Made by a program: the position numbers and the translations under genes | The notes under the pieces: model-generated | What the model saw: the letters and a program-made list of their open reading frames with translations, nothing else | Database searches by the model: none | What the model was told of the DNA's origin: nothing | Assembly (NCBI RefSeq): GCF_001039355.2 | Contig: NW_019775662.1 | Span: forward strand, 84,983 to 148,982 | DNA length: 64,000 nt | Direction: 5' to 3' | Source of the DNA: Lingula anatina | Lineage: Eukaryota; Brachiopoda; Lingulata; Lingulida; Lingulidae | Shown here: positions 38,254 through 52,600 of the stretch, in pieces | Numbering within the stretch: position 1 is the stretch's first letter | How the letters are laid out: every line of letters begins with the position of its first letter

Positions 38254-39386
38254 AGAATTGTGTTCTAACCATTGTATTCTTATTTGCGCACACGCTGACC
38301 TAAGGGCTCACGCTTCCCGGGTGATGTGGATGAGCCGAAATCTCACTGTGTACACCGGACTAAGCTTTGGTACCAATAAAGCTATGCTATACGCAGTAAG
38401 GAATATTTCTAATATCATAACTTGTACACATACTTCTTCTGACCAACTTAATTTTCATCTCCTAGTTGTTTATTGACCATTTATGTAACAGATGCCAAAA
38501 CTGCCATTAATAACCGTGAGTGGGTGGGTTGGGGCGTGCCATTTTACCCACATTGCAAAATTCAATGTCGATTAAATGAACCACATTTTAAACTACTAGA
38601 ATAATGGCACTAATCTAAAGTAGAAGAAAAGAATTGAACGAGTCGTCCTGTATAAGATAATGGAAATAAAAAAATAACTAAAAGTGGCTACATTTTATTG
38701 CCTTAATGCAGAAATATCTGGCTTTCCAACGTTGAAATACCGACTCTTTAATGGCACAAAACTATAGACAGACATTTGCCTTAAAGTCTTTCGAGCCAAT
38801 AGCCCCTTTATTAGCTAAGAGTACTCTACGTGTGAAAGCAAACCTTTTTTGCCGAGGGGTATTTTGATTGTACTAAGTTCTCTCAATCTAAAAACTGTTA
38901 AAAATTTCCCCACCTATTGCTTACCATTAGAGATATACAATAAAAACTTTGGACAAGCAAGGGTTGCCGTTTTTTCAGGATTTCTATCACACATCTGAAG
39001 CCATTTTGGTGAAGGAAATTTTAAATTTTCACCCTCGAGGTCAACAGTAGATGAACGTGCAACCTGTGTGTACAGTGCAGCTGAAAGCATGTCGAGTTTT
39101 TGTTCATTTTTTAGAGGGAGGTTCTTGAATTTGATAGTTTTTAATGCCTGTATCCTGAATGTGAAAACAGCTTTTCTATCCATGGCAACACACTCACAGA
39201 CACATACCTGTAATATACAGACACGCTTTACTCAGTTGGAGAGCATAAGTGCACACCTTTCATTCATTTTCCCATTTCTTATATTATTTGCTTTACAAGA
39301 AAGGAAAAAAAGAAGCAATTCGCATTTACGGAAGAGGTTTACTTTGCTGTTCATGTAGAATACAAATGTCAGAAAGAGTGCAACTC

Positions 39387-39650
39387 AGGGATCATTCCCG
39401 ATGAAATTATCGGTCTACGTAGATCGATCCAACTCCGTGGGGACTCTCGCTGAATGCAATCAGTTTAAGAGACTAACACGCCTCCTTTTGTTTCTAACAT
39501 ACACGCATAATCACCCTCTTTTCTGTATTCTACTCAACTTCGAGAAGAGTCTTGCAAACCCGCTAATCTGCTTGCATTCAACGAGAGTCGATCACCACGG
39601 AGTTGGATGGATCTACGTAGACCGATAGTGTCATTGAAAATGGTCCCTAA
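39387..39650. mobile_element. MITE with long terminal inverted repeats
   Basis: Inverted repeats of about 60-65 bp. The best-conserved part is TCGGTCTACGTAGATCGATC then CAACTCCGTGGGGACTCTCG on the left, mirrored on the right (CGAGAGTCGATCACCACGGA, GTTGGATGGATCTACGTAGA, CCGA). Outer parts CAGGGATCATT and AATGGTCCCTA also pair. TA flanks the inner core (408-409 and 626-627 of this kilobase). GATCGATC and AACTCC motifs suggest a relation to the MITEs at 6.3 and 16.5 kb. There is no coding capacity. Confidence 0.75.
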
Positions 39651-41275
39651 GAACCAAAACAAAACACGTTGATTTTAATACAAACATGGTGAACCTTTTT
39701 CCTGCAGAAAAATTAATGAAACGGTCACTCAACTGGTCATCTAAGGTAGTGGCCAGGCAAAGCTTGGATATCATTAAGAGAAAAAATGATGACCGGAGAC
39801 CATTTTTGGTGAACCCGTTGAAACATACGGGGAGCAGAGGGAAAGATCTTAAGTCGATGTGACAATTACAAGGTACCCTGGCAAGGTGGAAGGGGAGAAG
39901 ACCCTCCGGGTGCGCGTGGTGTGTTGTTACAGCGTCCCCTTGAAATAAGACATCCGTTTAACGCCAGTTATGTTATCAGATACAAAGTCCACCCTGCGTT
40001 TCCAATTTCATTGCAAACCAATATTTTGCACGTTTTTGCCAGCCTATCAAGGGGTATTCTGATAATGTATAGGCTGGGTTCCAGCAAACTGTGACATTGG
40101 GGGTGAGGAAGATACAGTAGACTTCTGAGAACTGGATAGATAGATTGATATAGTTCATTGAGATTTTAATAGCTTGTCAATCTAGTGAACGTTTAGCACC
40201 GTTTAAAATTAAACTAACCTATCTTTTCATTTTAGGCCATATTCATTATCATTATAGGAGCTTGACAACGGCGTTTTAGAATTTTGAGTTTTTTAGAGTT
40301 TCATTAGCTGTGTGTTTTGCACTCTTAAGTACAATAAACGATTCTTCAAACAACCGCTCATCTTGGAGTTATTATTTTAAATTAAAATTTACAGCCAGCA
40401 ATGTAATTCAATGTCTCACAACACACCTTTATAAGGGAATGAGGCTAATTGAGTACCCATCTCTTCATTTTCCGGAGAGGGTGTCTCTTGATACATTGGT
40501 CATTTGGTGTGGTAATAAATAAAAAAAATTGATGATTGAAAAATCTTTTTAACTTTGAACTTTATAAAATTTGTTTCAAATATGTGAATGGCCAAACGCA
40601 ATGTCCTGCCCATGTTGTCTACGAGAAACAACTTTGTTACAAAACTACAATGTCCCGCTGGCGTTTTTTAACAAAAAAATCACGTTTTTGTGCTTAAGGT
40701 AAACTACACTCTGTGATTCAACTGTTAAGAGGTTGGTCTAAAATGATAAAGCAATTTGCCTTGCTCCGCGTGGCAAATGTAAAGCAATAGAAGAAGACAG
40801 CTACGCTACAATTTGCGGGACACAGGAGTGAAAACATTGCCGAATACTGTCTCTTTACTCTCATTTAACAATTGTCTCAACTGCGATTAAAAGTCAGTGC
40901 AAAAGAAACCACTGTAAGTACCGTTAATGAGACAGGCGACCCTCTATAAAAAAAACTTAGCCGACTAAGATTCATAGCTGTTTTAAGCTTTGACCGACTT
41001 TCTTTTTTTTCCGTGAAACCGGTACTTGGGGTAATGGTTACATGGGATCCTCATCCTCTTTATTACTTTCCCCGTCGTGAATTAACTTGTTACATAGTTC
41101 GACATTCCCAGCTATCCTCGGCCTCCGACAAAGAGAAAACATAAGATTGTTTGAAATGCCCTGGTCCGTGTTTTTATCTCGGTGGGGTAACACTAATACG
41201 GGTGTCTCTCCAACTGCGTGGAAAAATATCTGAAAGAAAGGTGTCGCCATCTATTTTGTCGATCATTAGAACTTA

Positions 41276-41821
41276 GAGCGCATTCTCAACGAATTAAGCC
41301 AGGCTTTACAAAGCCGGTGACCTAAAAATGGCGGACGTACATGAAAGAAAAACCGCCTAATCTTTTAATAGTCTCTCCGCCTCTCACACGCCTCCCCACA
41401 CGTCGTCCCTGCGGGGTACAGTAATTAAATCTCGGCTCCGAACATTAATATTTCCGTGAATATCTCTGGTGATATTATCTCCGTAGATAGTCGATTCATT
41501 GCTGCTCTACGGGCCAAATTATTCCTTTTTCGTCTCTGTTTTCAAAGATAATAGAACAGAAGAGCTTTTTTCCTTCGATCGCCTTCAGCCGCCATTCTTT
41601 CTTCACCACGAGTTTAACTGATGAGCATGCGCACTTAATATTTCTCAGGTAGCTTCCGCATGGCGAACGGAGCCGAGATTTAATTACTGCACCCCGCAGG
41701 GACGACGTGTGAGGAGGCGGAGAGACTATTAAAAGATTAGGCGGTTTTTCTTTCATGTACGTCCGCCATTTTTAGGTCACCGGCTTTGTAAAGCCTGGCT
41801 TAATTCGTTGAGAATGCGCTC
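41276..41821. mobile_element. Foldback MITE, PIF/Harbinger-like (TTA target duplication)
   Basis: 546 bp with inverted repeats of about 165 bp (41276-41442 and 41655-41821), nearly identical apart from an indel of about 11 bases. Ends are GAGCGCATTCTCAACG. The flanks are TTA on both sides (41273-41275 and 41822-41824), the 3 bp duplication expected of PIF/Harbinger elements. It has no transposase. A diverged relative of the arm sequence makes up the element at 62651-63198. Confidence 0.8.
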
Positions 41822-42644
41822 TTACTCCAGCAGTTATTGTGTCGCCCCCTATCGTTCGGAAGGAAAAATAAAAATATTTGCTGGCTTAAATAGAAGTCTG
41901 AAGCGATAAAAGGATTTAAGTCTGATTTAAGTTGTATTATAAGCAAATGGGACTCGATCACTTCAACTCGAACTCTGAGCACAAACAAACAAACAAAAAA
42001 AATGCCTTCTTATTGCCTTTAAAACAGCGGTCATCTTCGAAAGATAACCACGCATCTTCCATATAGGCCTACCGGTATGCCCGCATAATAAGATTTACCT
42101 AAAATTATAATGTTGACCTTTCTTGGAGGGAAACACTTTTGCCTCAAATGTGCGAGGGTAATAATGCTTTAGAATCTGACGAAATGGCAAGGAATAGCTA
42201 ATAATGTAACGGAATGTAAATGACAACTGACATGGCTCTAAGGGATAATTTCTTCATGACATGGGGTTGAACAATGGGAGTGTGCCGGGGTGGATGCAGG
42301 ATTATTTGAACGGGTGTTGGGGGGTGGGGTGGGGGGTGGGGGTGGCTCCTTTTTTACTAGGAAATACAGCTCGCGGATACCAAGCTATCACTCCCTTGGC
42401 GTGGATTTACGGACCCGCTCAAGGCCCCCTTAATTTGCGATGTTGTGGAGGGCAAACGGTGCCATTTGTTATGGATTAGTACTGTGATTCACCTTGACAC
42501 CCTTGTCACAAATACCTGTGACAACCAAGCAGTAAATGATACACCCCACTCAACCAGTAACTAACACGGTGTAAGCACCAACACTTTCCACAGACTACAG
42601 GGGTCGCTGTAGTACTCGCTTACAAAACTAAAGAAAAGACTTTT

Positions 42645-42965
42645 ACATCAGTTTTTGATACCAACTAGACTAAATCGCCCTGTGTAGACAGAGAGTAACA
42701 AAATACCAAGCACATTGTACAACTGACTTTATGTAACGTAAAATTAGGTCAAGATAATACTGCACGTACTGTATGTTGAAATCTTAACTACAATAAGCTC
42801 CATCTCCAGGTAGACGTTATTATTTTAGCGGTCAAAATAATCTTTTATGATTGACGTGATCGACCCTAGGTTCGATATGAATTGGATTGCAACAGGTGTG
42901 ACATTGTTAACAAACCTCGCTCAAACTAAACTTCTAGAAAGAGGAGTTCACATGTACGGAATCAG
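42645..42965 (+). repeat. Dispersed repeat, copy 1 (uninterrupted)
   Basis: Shares long blocks with 62571-63470, for example ACCAACTAGACTAAATC, AGCACATTGTAC, TACTGTATGTTGAA and TAGACGTTATTATTTTAGCG. This copy lacks the 548 bp element that interrupts the other copy. No protein family is recognised in it. Confidence 0.7.
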
Positions 42966-43355
42966 GACAACTGACTTTGAAGTCAACAAGTTGCTCGTCT
43001 ACTTAAGATGCTATTTAAAAGGTAAGTGCATCACGAGTGATAGTGAAATGGGCTCACGTACACACGTATTTCAATACTTGAGGGTCACTTTGTGCCAATC
43101 AACCGCAATGGCAGAGTCTGATATTGATTCAATTGCTCCCATTAAAAAAACAGCTCTCCGAGCCAACTGTCAACGTAAGATTCCCCAGCCAGCGTTTATA
43201 AGAATACCAAGTAGAAACGGAAACCACGTTAAATGTTTTCTTGTTCTCCTGCACTGTAATTATAAGACTTTCAAAAGCAACTCGTCTCACACAGCATCTA
43301 ACTATTTAAGTAACATCGGGGTAACTGTTGTCGTTTCAGGTTTGGTGGTCTTGTA

Positions 43356-45749
43356 ATGAATGACAAAAAGAGGGCGTTTCACAGGTGGACATATCTGTGG
43401 ATACATGTAATTGTAACTTCTACAGTCATTGAGGTATCGAAAGGTAAGAAGAAGAAACTATGTAAATCTACACTTACTGCAGCAAAGATGCTTTGTTTTA
43501 GATATCAGGAAATACCTATCGTATAATCATTACAAATTTATTTTTACTCACACCATGCTTCCACATGCTTTTGTTTCAAGCACATTAAAATATTCGCTCA
43601 ATAGCCCTCGTCGCGGCAAAAAAGGTCAACTGTTTAAGAACAAGAGCCTCTCTTTGAAATTTAAGTTTAATAGACTGGAATTCAAGGGCTAATATACGCT
43701 AATAAAAATACATGTCATTCTCATGCTCAGGGTTCCAAACCTGTGCAGCTTTGATTATATTTGTGCTGGTTTCTCGTCAAGTTACTTTGTCTGCTCTCTT
43801 GTCCGTGCTACATGAGTTATATGATGATCCAATTGAAAAAATAAAATAAATAAAATAAAATATAATAAACAGGCACTTTTGTCACAAATATACATTTACA
43901 GTGTAGTACATAATTTACATCCTAATTTACTATAAATTCTGATTGGCAGCAGTACATTATAATAAACCGAGGAGAGGCAAGTGTCCAAACCTGTCAGGCG
44001 TGCAACGGGGCTTGCGTAACATCCCGTTATATTGTCTTACGCAAAGACAAACATGGTTATATACTTTGCGTAAAATACATTATGCACAATTGTTCAATAT
44101 ATTATCTAATTTATGTGATATATAATTGTTATCAAGGTAATGTCCACAATATATTGTTTGATATAAACTAATATCAAAGTTACAATTAATGAAAAATAGG
44201 CATGAAAGCCGAATCAAGATTTTACTTCCTTGTTTAAAAAATGAAAACAGCTGCCATCGGTGATCAAGTAACCTCACCTAGTGTAACCTAATCTCGATCA
44301 AAAGAATCGCTCCACTTTGGAATGTGTGAAAATAGTATTGGCTTTTGCTTTTGTTGTCACGCGATGTAGAAACCCCAGCACCTTTATATTCTTTCATACT
44401 CAATATTTACTTCCTTCGAGTAGGTTCCCGCGTCACCTTCTNTTTTTTACTACTGGGCCATAATTCAATGGCAAACATACGCCCCCTAGAAAACAAGTGT
44501 CACCACTACTGCAATTATGTTCATTGCTATAAGGGTATCCATAGTTTTAATTTTACATAACAACCAATCATCGTGTAAATTGGGAATGAGATTGGAAACC
44601 AGTTGGCTAAACTTCGCCCCTGTACCAGAAACGCTCTAAACAATAGTTTCATTATTTCCTGGGCCAACATAGCCCCTAGAAGATTACTGAACCGTTATAA
44701 GGCCATATTGAGACCACGTGGATATCTTAGAGAATATTTTAATATTAAAATATGCGTTACGTATGGACAAATCACTGGTCTATTACCCAGTAGTAAAGAT
44801 ACTAACTTGATTTAACCAGTTTTCTCTAGAATACTATTTGATGTACCTAACAAATCAAGCAAAATGTTGCAGTACTTTTGTAACCCCTCTGTACATGTAT
44901 GTTACGTGAGTTTACCTTATGTATTCCAGGTGACGCCTGTCTTGACCCCGGCCGTCCAGCAGATGGGGTTCAGATCGCTACCAGTTATCAGCAGGGCTCT
45001 CTGGTCTCCTTTACCTGTCTCCGTGAGGGGTATGAGCCCCGCCCTGAGTTTCCGCTCATGTGTATTATGGGGGGAGACAAACCGCAGTGGAATGCATCTG
45101 TCCCTACCTGTGAAGGTCAGTTGATATCGTCGTAATACTATCAGTATAACTCTCAAAATTGTGAAAAGAAAAATATCTCATTTTACATGCTGTCGAAAAA
45201 TTTGCTTCAACTTGGGCTTTACTCTCATGAACTTCCAGCTAAAAATGACCAGGCAGATTCACGTCGTACACCATTTGACATCATATGACGCACACTTCTG
45301 GCGCAATCTTATCTCCTCCGGCACCTTTCATTATAGGGCCAGGAAGAGGTTCAGATCAGCATGACGAAAACACAGAAGCTTGCATAACTTATCTTATTTT
45401 TGATATACATTTTAAGCTACCTGTATACATTATTGAGAAATAAGCATTTTCTTATCAGAAATAAAACAAGGATTATGGTAATGTTGATTTCATTGTATCT
45501 ATTTTTTTAAAGACGTGGAATCACCCCGGTTAGTGAACTGCCCTCCAGAGGTGTTATATGTGAACAAATACTACACAGCAGACATCAGTTCACCATCAGC
45601 CACCGACAACTCCGGCATAGCCACCGTCACCGTCAGTCCTGCCACCTTCCTGCCAAATCTGACCCTCACTGAGCCTGTCATTGTCACCTATACCGCCACG
45701 GACCCAACAGGAAACGCTGTCTCTTGTATGGTGGAGATAAGAATTAGAA
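43356..45749 (+). other. RTK exons 1-3: signal peptide, CCP1, HYR1
   Basis: Exon 1 (residues 1-30) is the signal peptide and ends phase 1, matching the phase-1 start of exon 2. Exon 2 (about 30-91) is a sushi/CCP module with C at its start, an FTC, MC and a terminal PTCEG. Exon 3 (about 92-170) is a HYR (hyalin repeat) domain, with the typical PRLVNCPP start, ATDNSG, and [11 protein letters not shown] ahead of its last Cys. Phase-1 borders on both sides are the usual signature of shuffled extracellular modules. Confidence 0.85.
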
Positions 45750-46568
45750 GTAAGTATATACCTATTGCCAGTTTATAGTTAAAAGAATTATGTTACGTTG
45801 GTTTGAAAACGGTTGTTGATTTGTTACAACAACAGACGTATCCTTGATCGAACGAGTTTTAACCAGCTGAACATATTACTCGAGGTGGTCAAAAATTGAC
45901 CGATTGAACAAATATTGTTCTAAGTTGTAAATTAAGCTTTTATCTTTTTTTTCATATGAGACTGAATGGCTGTGCGGTGACAGTCGCTAGTCCTTAGGCT
46001 ATACACAGAATCAAACACAAAAGTTATCACTGTCTCTTTGTCAAAGATTCCTTGAAGGGATTCAGTTTTGGTGTGTGTTTTGATCACCATGAAAAACATG
46101 CTCGCATTTGTTGAAAAGAGTTAGTTATTTTGAATAATTAAAAAAATGCCAAATCTGTCAAACTTCTGATCGTGTGGTATTACCACCAATCTTCTGATAT
46201 TACAAATTGTCGTGCATGTATTACAGCACATATGCTCCCGGATGTTATACCCCCAAGAGTCACCTGTCCCGATCCTGTGATGTTGTACATAGATGACAAC
46301 ACAGTGCCCAAGACTGTCCAGTTCACAGGGGCGGTGGCCAGTGCTGGGGCCACGGTGACATATGAACCCTCAGAAAAGACCTATAATGCCTCGGACATAG
46401 ACAACCTGCAGGCCCCTGTAGTGGTGACAGCCAGGAATATGATAAACAATACTGCCCAGTGTAGATTCCATGTGGCTGTCAAAGGTGGGTGGATATATAT
46501 AATGAAATTTAGTAATGCATGTAATTGCATCATACTTTTGTCCTTTATACGGGTGGTATTTCCCATAT

Positions 46569-46616
<48 letters not shown>

Positions 46617-49600
46617 TGTATGCGTGTTGTGTGCTTTGCCTAGCTTTGTAGAGCGACTTACTGAACTTTCTAATATTAGCATATCGGTCTTGGCAATAAA
46701 TACATCGTACCTCTGCCAATATTTGCCATCCATGATAATGAAGACAGTAATATTTCAGCTGCTAACTGCACACTGTGGGCTTTGCCTGCCCCAGCCAATG
46801 GTCGGAAGAGATGCACTATGTCACCAGGAGGTGGTTATACCTGTACAATGACATGTGAAACTGGATATGCTTTTGAACAGGTCCCTGGAAACCTCACTTA
46901 TATCTGTGATGGCAACAAAGACTGGGTGCCTGGCAAATATGTGCCAGATTGTGTTGGTATGTATGAGACAGTCCGCCTTTAATTTGTCCTCCTTTTATTT
47001 CTTTTTATTGGCGATTGTATAGAATCCCTTTGGAGATTCAACTTGAACTTATGTACTGTACAGAAAATGGGATGAAAAGGAGAGTATTTTAATTGCTCTT
47101 CTTGAATAAATGCATTTTTAATGTAACTGATAACAGTATATGGACTTGAGTTGACTGCAGATGTTGACATTACGATCCATTATTTTTCACATGCAAAAAA
47201 GTGAAGTAAACACTTGTTCCTATTTTTGGTTACTATGGACAGTAAGCTTACTTTTTAATTCCTTTATGAACATTTTTACTGGTTTCATAGTTTTATGGTG
47301 AAAGGTTTATCACATAGTGTCTAAACGTCTGCGACGATAAACCCATGAAATATAGACTTGTAAATAAATAAAAATACAAAAAATATTTATAAATTATTTT
47401 AAAAATCGTTTTCAGCGGTAAACTTAAATTCAATCAAGAAACACATTCCAAAAGTATATCTTACTGATATATTCCAGCCACAAGCAAGGCTCTCTTTACC
47501 TTTTCCTTACAACAGACATATGATGCAGCCGGGGGAGAGCTTAATGACGTTTGTATCCAAGACTACACATCGCTTTTTAACAGGGAAATCGTGGCGGTTA
47601 CTGATGCATTTGAGGTTAATTTGAAAAGATTTTATGCACCAGGGACTAATATGACAGCTATAATGCGCGACACTACCATTGGGATACTGAGCGCCACTGA
47701 GGTACTTTTATTTAATGCAGCTTGATGCCATTTTCACTTCTTTATATTACTGAAATGATGAAATATGCATCGTGTCAGAATGTATTGATGCATTAAGATG
47801 AAAACTAAATCTGAATACTTATTGTAATGAATACAGATCACTCAATATTGTATTACTTTCAACAAGATTTGTTCACATATTATACATATTACGTTTTTAT
47901 ATAGGTGGAGCTTAATATGACCTTCGTCTTTACTCCGAGAAACATTTCAGACTCTGACTACATCAGCAGCTACTTATTTGTCTCAACAATCTTTAATACG
48001 GGAGGAAGTCAAGTAAACCCTGTGAAACAGCTGACGGGACGAACCGGTTGTGCCACCGTGACAGCCAAGTTAAGCACTGTTCGATCCAGGTTCATTGACT
48101 ACATATGTCCCAGCAATAGCAAAGTTAGATACCAAACTGATAACAACATTTGCTGTGAGTTTCAATGATTGTGATATTTTCAGTCAACATATTATTTTGA
48201 AATGGACATTTAACAGTGGTCTCCTATTATGTAGCTTGTTCTACAAAAAGTGAACTTTTGAGTCACGTTTGTGACTCATATTTTGTTGACATTGAGAATA
48301 TATAGGGCAAATCAGACTTCTGAAGAATGTTGAATCAAATTTTTGCGTCACTTGCTCAACTCTAATATTAACTTTTTGTGGAATTATCTTAGTGTTATAT
48401 AATTAATTAGTTAATTACTGGCTCTGAATGGAATATCATCGTGCAATTTTGTCTTATCTCTCAGAGCACTCATCTGTGGCATTAAGAGACCAAATTAAGG
48501 GAAGATAAATATCTTGCTATTTATATTTCATTTTCTTTCAGTGGAGTGTCCATCAGGTCAGTACAGGTCAGGTGGAAGGTGTCACCGTTGTCCACTGGGG
48601 ACGTACCAGGACATGCATGGCCAGACCAGGTGTATGTCGTGTCCAGCAGGAACCTGGACATACAGTATGGGCAGCAATAAGATAGGGGACTGCAGGGGTG
48701 AGTGGAGCACAGGGTTTGGGAATATTTTATAGGAGGACTTTTTAAGGCAATGTACTAAAGTAGAGGTAGGTAGGGTACAGGGACGACTGATCCTGTACAT
48801 AAATGTAAGAACGTAATATATATGAACAAAACTGTGAGCAAAAATCTAATATACTGGTACATGTATGTTTTTTATCCTGTTTAAGACTAGAAATATATTT
48901 TGCACTATAACACTTAATGGTGCATTAAAAATATTAATTCGCAGCAATAATAATCTGATTATGCTTCAGCATTCCATTTATACCTGTTCAAACAAAAGCT
49001 AAAATTTATATGTAAAGCTATGAAACTATTTTCACACTCATTTTTATAATAAAACTGTTTAGGCATAATAAAAACACTTGACTAATTTTGTATTTTTACA
49101 TTTGGAAATTAATATGAACAACAGATATAAATTGTTTTATATTTTATAATTTCACATCACCTTGATAAGGAACCAGGTATTCTAGACACATACACAAACA
49201 CACACACATTTGTTTTAACTGATTGCTCAATTTCGATGCTTGCAGCAACTTGTTTTGCCGGTCTCATGTCTGCCACTGGTCTGCCGCCGTGTTTGGAGTG
49301 CCCTGTAAACTCTTACTCTGTCAACAGCACCTACTGTGAGCAGTGCCCTGAAGTGAATGCCACAAACGGCACGGGGAAGGACAGCATCACAGACTGTGAA
49401 GGTGAGAAAACAAATACATACAGAATTGTAGTTATTTAGAAATATTACCATTTGTTTTATTTTATAATAATATGTATAAGTGTATTACATTGGAGACTTA
49501 CGTTTTACTAGCAAGCTTATATATATCATTTAAAAACAGTATTACAATTGTATTTCAAAAAAACATAATTTCACCATTTAAAATGTAATTCAAAATTCAG

Positions 49601-52600
49601 CAGTGCCTTCGATTTATTTCCATTTAAATTCGCTTTAAAAGCTGTAGTTGTTATACTGTGATTCCCTCAATCTAGAATACAGAAAAATTGACTGTTATGC
49701 AAACGTACAAGGAAAAGTACGTTGGTTTGAACACGGTTGTTGATTTGTTACTGCGACCGACCTATCCATGATCAAATTGAGTTAAATAAGCCCCATGTCT
49801 TACTGAAGGTGTTTAAAACTTGACTGATTAAACAAAAATCGATCTAGGTTGTAATGAAGCTTTTTTTCTTTCATATGAGACTGAATGGCTGAGCGATGGT
49901 AGTCGCAAGTGCTTGGCCTACACATAGAATCAAACACAAAAGTTACCACTGGCTCTTTGACAAAGATTCTTTTAAGGGTTTCGGTTTAGGTGTATGTGTT
50001 GATCACCATGAAATACATGCTTGCGTTTGTTGAACATTTCTTTCTTTTTCTTTTGAATAATTTAAAAATGACAAATCTGTCAAACTAACTGTTTGGCATC
50101 ATCGTCGATTTTCTGATATTACGAATGGTCGTGCATGTATTGCAGCACACGTGCTCCCGGATGATACACCCCCCAGAGTCACCTGCCCCGACCCTGTGAT
50201 AGTGTACATAGAGAATAACACAGTGCCCAAGTCAGTCCAGTTCACGGGGGCGGTGGCCAGTGCTGGGGCCACGGTGACCTATGAACCCGCAGAAATGACC
50301 TATAATGCCTCGGACATAGACAGCCTGCTGTCCCCTGTAGTGGTGACGGCCAGAGATATGATGAACAATATTGACCAGTGTAGATTTCATATGGCCGTCA
50401 AAGGTTGGTGGATATGTATTATGAAACTTAATCATACATGTAATTGAATCCTTCTTTTGTCCAGCTGTTCAATCCCATATTGCTTCTATCTTCTTTCTCT
50501 TTATCTCTCTTTATCCCTCTGTACCAGTGTTTGTGTTTTGTGTGCTTGGTCTTTGTGGAAGGACTGATTGAGCCTTTCAATATTGGCATATGGACCGATT
50601 TCAAAAAAAAAAAAAAAAAAAAAAACATCGTACTTCTGACAGGTGTTTGACCAATATTTGCCATCCATGATAATAAAAACAGTACCATTTCAGCTGCTAA
50701 CTGCACACTATGGGCTCTGCCTGCCCCAGCAAATGGTCAGAAGAGATGCACTATGTCACCAGGAGGTGGTTTTACCTGTTTAATGGTTTGTAACACTGGT
50801 TATGCCTTTGAACATACCTCTGGAAATCTCAGATATACCTGTGATGGCAACAAAGACTGGGTACCTGGCAAATATGTGCCAGATTGTGCTGGTATGTTTG
50901 AGGCAGCCTGCCTTCAATTTTTTCGAGTGTTAAGAATCCCTCTGTGGATTCAATTTGGACTTTCATACTGCACAGAAGATATGATAAACGTGGTAGTCTT
51001 TCATTTGTTCTCCTTGAACAAATTCATTGTTTTTTAACAAATGGAAGTAAAGTAAATAAACCTCTATTGGCTGGAAATGTTGACAATTTCATCCATTGTT
51101 ATTGTTTACATGCAAAAGGTATATGCACTTGTTTCTATTATAAATGCATATACCTTTGTATACATGTATCTAACTGACAGTACGATTACCTTGAAATTTT
51201 GTGGAATTTTTTTCATGGTGAAAGATTTATCATATTGTGTCTAAATGTCAACGACGATAAACCAGTGAAAATTAAAATTTATATGTGAATAAAATTCAGA
51301 GAAAACAGGAAATCAAAAATATTATTATCATAGTCGTTTTTAGCGATACATTTAAATTCAATTCGGAAATATATCCCAAACTTATTTTTTGCTCTTCCAG
51401 CCACGAGCAAAGCACTTTTTACATTTTCCTTGCAACAAACATACGAGACAGACGGGGGAGGACCGGAGCTTAATGATGTTTGTATTCAAGATTACGGGAA
51501 ACATTTTAACAGTGAAATCGGGGCAATTACTGATGCCTTGGAGGTTTCTTTGGGAAGAATTTATGTACGAGGGGCTAATATGACAGCCTTAGTCCGAGAC
51601 ACATCCTTGTGGATACTGAGTCCCACACAGGTTCATGTATTTAACACCTTATTGTTATTTTCACCTCTTTACAATACCAACATTATGCCATAGTTATCGT
51701 ATTAGAATATTATAAAGCATTCAGATGAAGCGAAATATGAAAAATGCAAAATTTAACTGAATACAGATCACTCAGTGTTGTATTTCTTTTAACAAGATTT
51801 ATTCACGTATCTTACATACTACGTTTTATTTAGGTGGACGTTTATATGACCTTCGCCTTTACCCCGAGAACCATTTCAGACTCCGACTACCACACAATGG
51901 TACAATTTGTCTTAACACGCTTTAATGAAGGAGAAAACGCAGTACTTCCTGTGAAGCAGCTGACCGGAAGACCTGAATGTCCTACAGTGACGGCCCAGTT
52001 AGGCTCTGTTCAAGAGAGACCCATAGCCTACATATGTCCCAGCAACAGCAAAATTAGATACCAAACTGATAATAACATTTGCTGTGAGTTTCAATGATTG
52101 TGATATTTTCAGTCAACATATTATTTTGAAATGGACATTCAACAGTGGGCTCCCTTTATGTAGCTAATTCTACTGGAGTCTAAGTGGACATTTGAGTCGC
52201 ATTTATGACTCATGTTTTGTTGATATTTACATATTTGTTTATATAACTTTTTATCACTGTTGATTTTTTATGTAAAGGAGGGATCTACAAGGAGAGAAAA
52301 TATTGGGCAAATCAGACTTATGAAAAAATGTTTTGAACCAAATATTTGCGTCACTTACTTCACTTCCACTAATTGTTGAATTATCCCCTCCCATTTGCTT
52401 CCCGAAACAAATAAAGGAAAGATGAATATCTTACATATTTCATTTTCTTTCAGTGGAGTGTCCATCAGGCCAGTACAGGTCAGGTGGAAGGTGTTACCGT
52501 TGTCCACTAGGGACGTACCAGGACATGCATGGCCAGACCAGGTGTATGTCGTGTCCAGCAGGTACCTGGACATACAGCATAGGCAGCAATAAGATAGAGG

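Larger units (their letters stand above)
33601..39386. other. Upstream of gene E, no exon recognised
   Basis: No supported coding exon. It contains the candidate gene E promoter near 36.05 kb and a GA microsatellite at 38.2 kb. A frame open from an AG at 38090 (VELQDELLTERWRKIP) has some protein-like texture, but it runs into the GA repeat and has no partner exon. Confidence 0.4.

Noticed and set aside
38090-38255. Protein-like open frame after CCTAG (VELQDELLTERWRKIP)
   Set aside because: Runs into a GA microsatellite and has no partner exon or recognised domain.
41496-41756. 86-codon minus-strand frame
   Set aside because: Lies inside the foldback MITE.
42847-43356. 169-codon frame just upstream of the receptor kinase
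   Set aside because: Half of it lies in the dispersed repeat seen again at 63.3 kb. No domain, and it ends at the 5' UTR exon of the kinase gene.
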